NCBI RefSeq assembly: GCF_900115565.1
Contig: NZ_FOWW01000008.1
Span: 124,001-188,000, forward strand
Direction of reading: 5' to 3'
Source: Amycolatopsis arida
GTDB taxonomy: Bacteria > Actinomycetota > Actinomycetes > Mycobacteriales > Pseudonocardiaceae
Length of the DNA: 64,000 nucleotides
The notes beneath the pieces are model-generated. The model saw nothing but the letters and a program-made list of their open reading frames with translations. It was not told the DNA's origin and ran no database searches. Position 1 is the stretch's first letter, and each line of letters begins with the position of its first letter. This document shows, piece by piece, positions 63,572 to 64,000 of the stretch. The translations under genes and the position numbers were made by a program.

Positions 63572-64000
63572 TGGGTGAGATGGACGCGCTGGAGATCGTC
63601 AGACGGGTGAAGTCGGGGGCCGGGCCGGAGAGCCTGTACGGCACCGCCGACCTCGCGCGGGAGATGGCCGGCGAGCACGAGAGGGTCGCCCAGAAGGTCC
63701 AGCGCCTGCGGGCCGCCATGGAGAGCCACTGGGAGGGCCCCGCGGCCGGGCAGGCCCACGCCGGCGCCGGACCGCTGGTCCAGGCCTCCGACGTCTCCGC
63801 GGGGCACCTCGCCGAGGCCCAGAACCTCCTCACCGGCCAGGGCAGCTCGTTCACCGACCTGAAGAACAAGATCGGCGACGGCCCCGGGCCGCCGCCGGGC
63901 GAGACCTTCCTCAGCGACAACCTGCCGTTCCTCACCAGCCGGGACGAGGAGATCGAGGCCTGGAACGCCAGGGCGCAGCAGGTCGTCGACAACTACCACC
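63571..64000 (+). CDS. PPE/WXG-like ESX substrate, N-terminal part (cut by window edge)
   Basis: ATG 63571 overlaps the DUF3558 stop by one base; the frame stays open to the window end (143 residues seen). It begins MGEMDALEIVRRVKSGAGPE, with a SHWEGPAAGQAHAGAGPLVQ segment that fits a W-x-G turn between two helices (about residues 50-75), then a Pro-rich GPPPGETFLSD. It is typical of PPE-like ESX-secreted proteins. The C-terminal part, possibly a toxin or repeat region, is outside the window. Confidence 0.65.
   Translation, partial: MGEMDALEIVRRVKSGAGPESLYGTADLAREMAGEHERVAQKVQRLRAAMESHWEGPAAGQAHAGAGPLVQASDVSAGHLAEAQNLLTGQGSSFTDLKNKIGDGPGPPPGETFLSDNLPFLTSRDEEIEAWNARAQQVVDNYH

Overview
The window is high-GC actinobacterial chromosome. 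It most resembles Pseudonocardiaceae (Amycolatopsis-like): codons end mostly in G/C, GTG starts are frequent, and there are an XRE/DUF5753 + DUF397 pair, DUF3558 lipoprotein and WXG/PPE-like ESX proteins, F420-type oxidoreductases, and an ATGAAGG-type intergenic inverted repeat. From memory, the backbone follows the Mycobacterium tuberculosis order Rv1460 to Rv1420: sufR / mptB / ABC transporter / ctaA / qor / ctaB / tkt-tal-zwf-opcA-pgl / secG-tpiA-pgk-gap / whiA-yvcK-rapZ-uvrC. No strain was identified by search.

Left part (1-22.3 kb) is housekeeping. A sufR fragment diverges from mptB, followed by an ABC transporter, heme A synthase, an acyl-CoA desaturase, a WYL regulator, an ATP-grasp pair, quinone reductase, an FKBP lipoprotein, a HelD/HelR-type RNA polymerase-associated helicase and heme O synthase (ctaB). 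A six-gene pentose-phosphate operon tkt-tal-pgi-zwf-opcA-pgl follows. Heme A/O synthesis (ctaA, ctaB) frames NADPH-producing central metabolism.

22.4-29.6 kb holds an orphan sensor kinase, a broken small membrane protein gene, the XRE/DUF397 pair, rbpA, and secG-tpiA-pgk-gap (minus strand).

29.8-45.9 kb is accessory. It has an AlkZ-like winged-helix protein and two secreted proteins that together match the two-domain layout of animal intrinsic factor/transcobalamin. Next is a YcaO RiPP-like locus: a 45-aa Cys-free precursor, a strong hairpin, a fused E1-like/YcaO protein, an LLM oxidoreductase, an M1 aminopeptidase and a MATE exporter. A cobalamin riboswitch then precedes a FhuF-like 2Fe-2S protein, followed by a LysE exporter, an ABC-2 transporter divergent from a tandem-MerR regulator, and a frameshifted membrane protein gene.

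45.9-54.9 kb holds a three-gene SMC/MukBEF-like cassette (kleisin-like, MksE-like, 1,496-aa coiled-coil ATPase) with no adjacent JetD, then a PPOX protein and a WXG-like two-gene unit. 54.9-59.8 kb is the conserved uvrC-rapZ-yvcK-whiA operon. The right end has a large secreted sortilin/BNR-type beta-propeller protein and the start of an ESX-associated locus (PE-like protein, DUF3558 lipoprotein, PPE/WXG-like protein cut by the window edge). I saw no rRNA, tRNA, CRISPR or insertion sequence.
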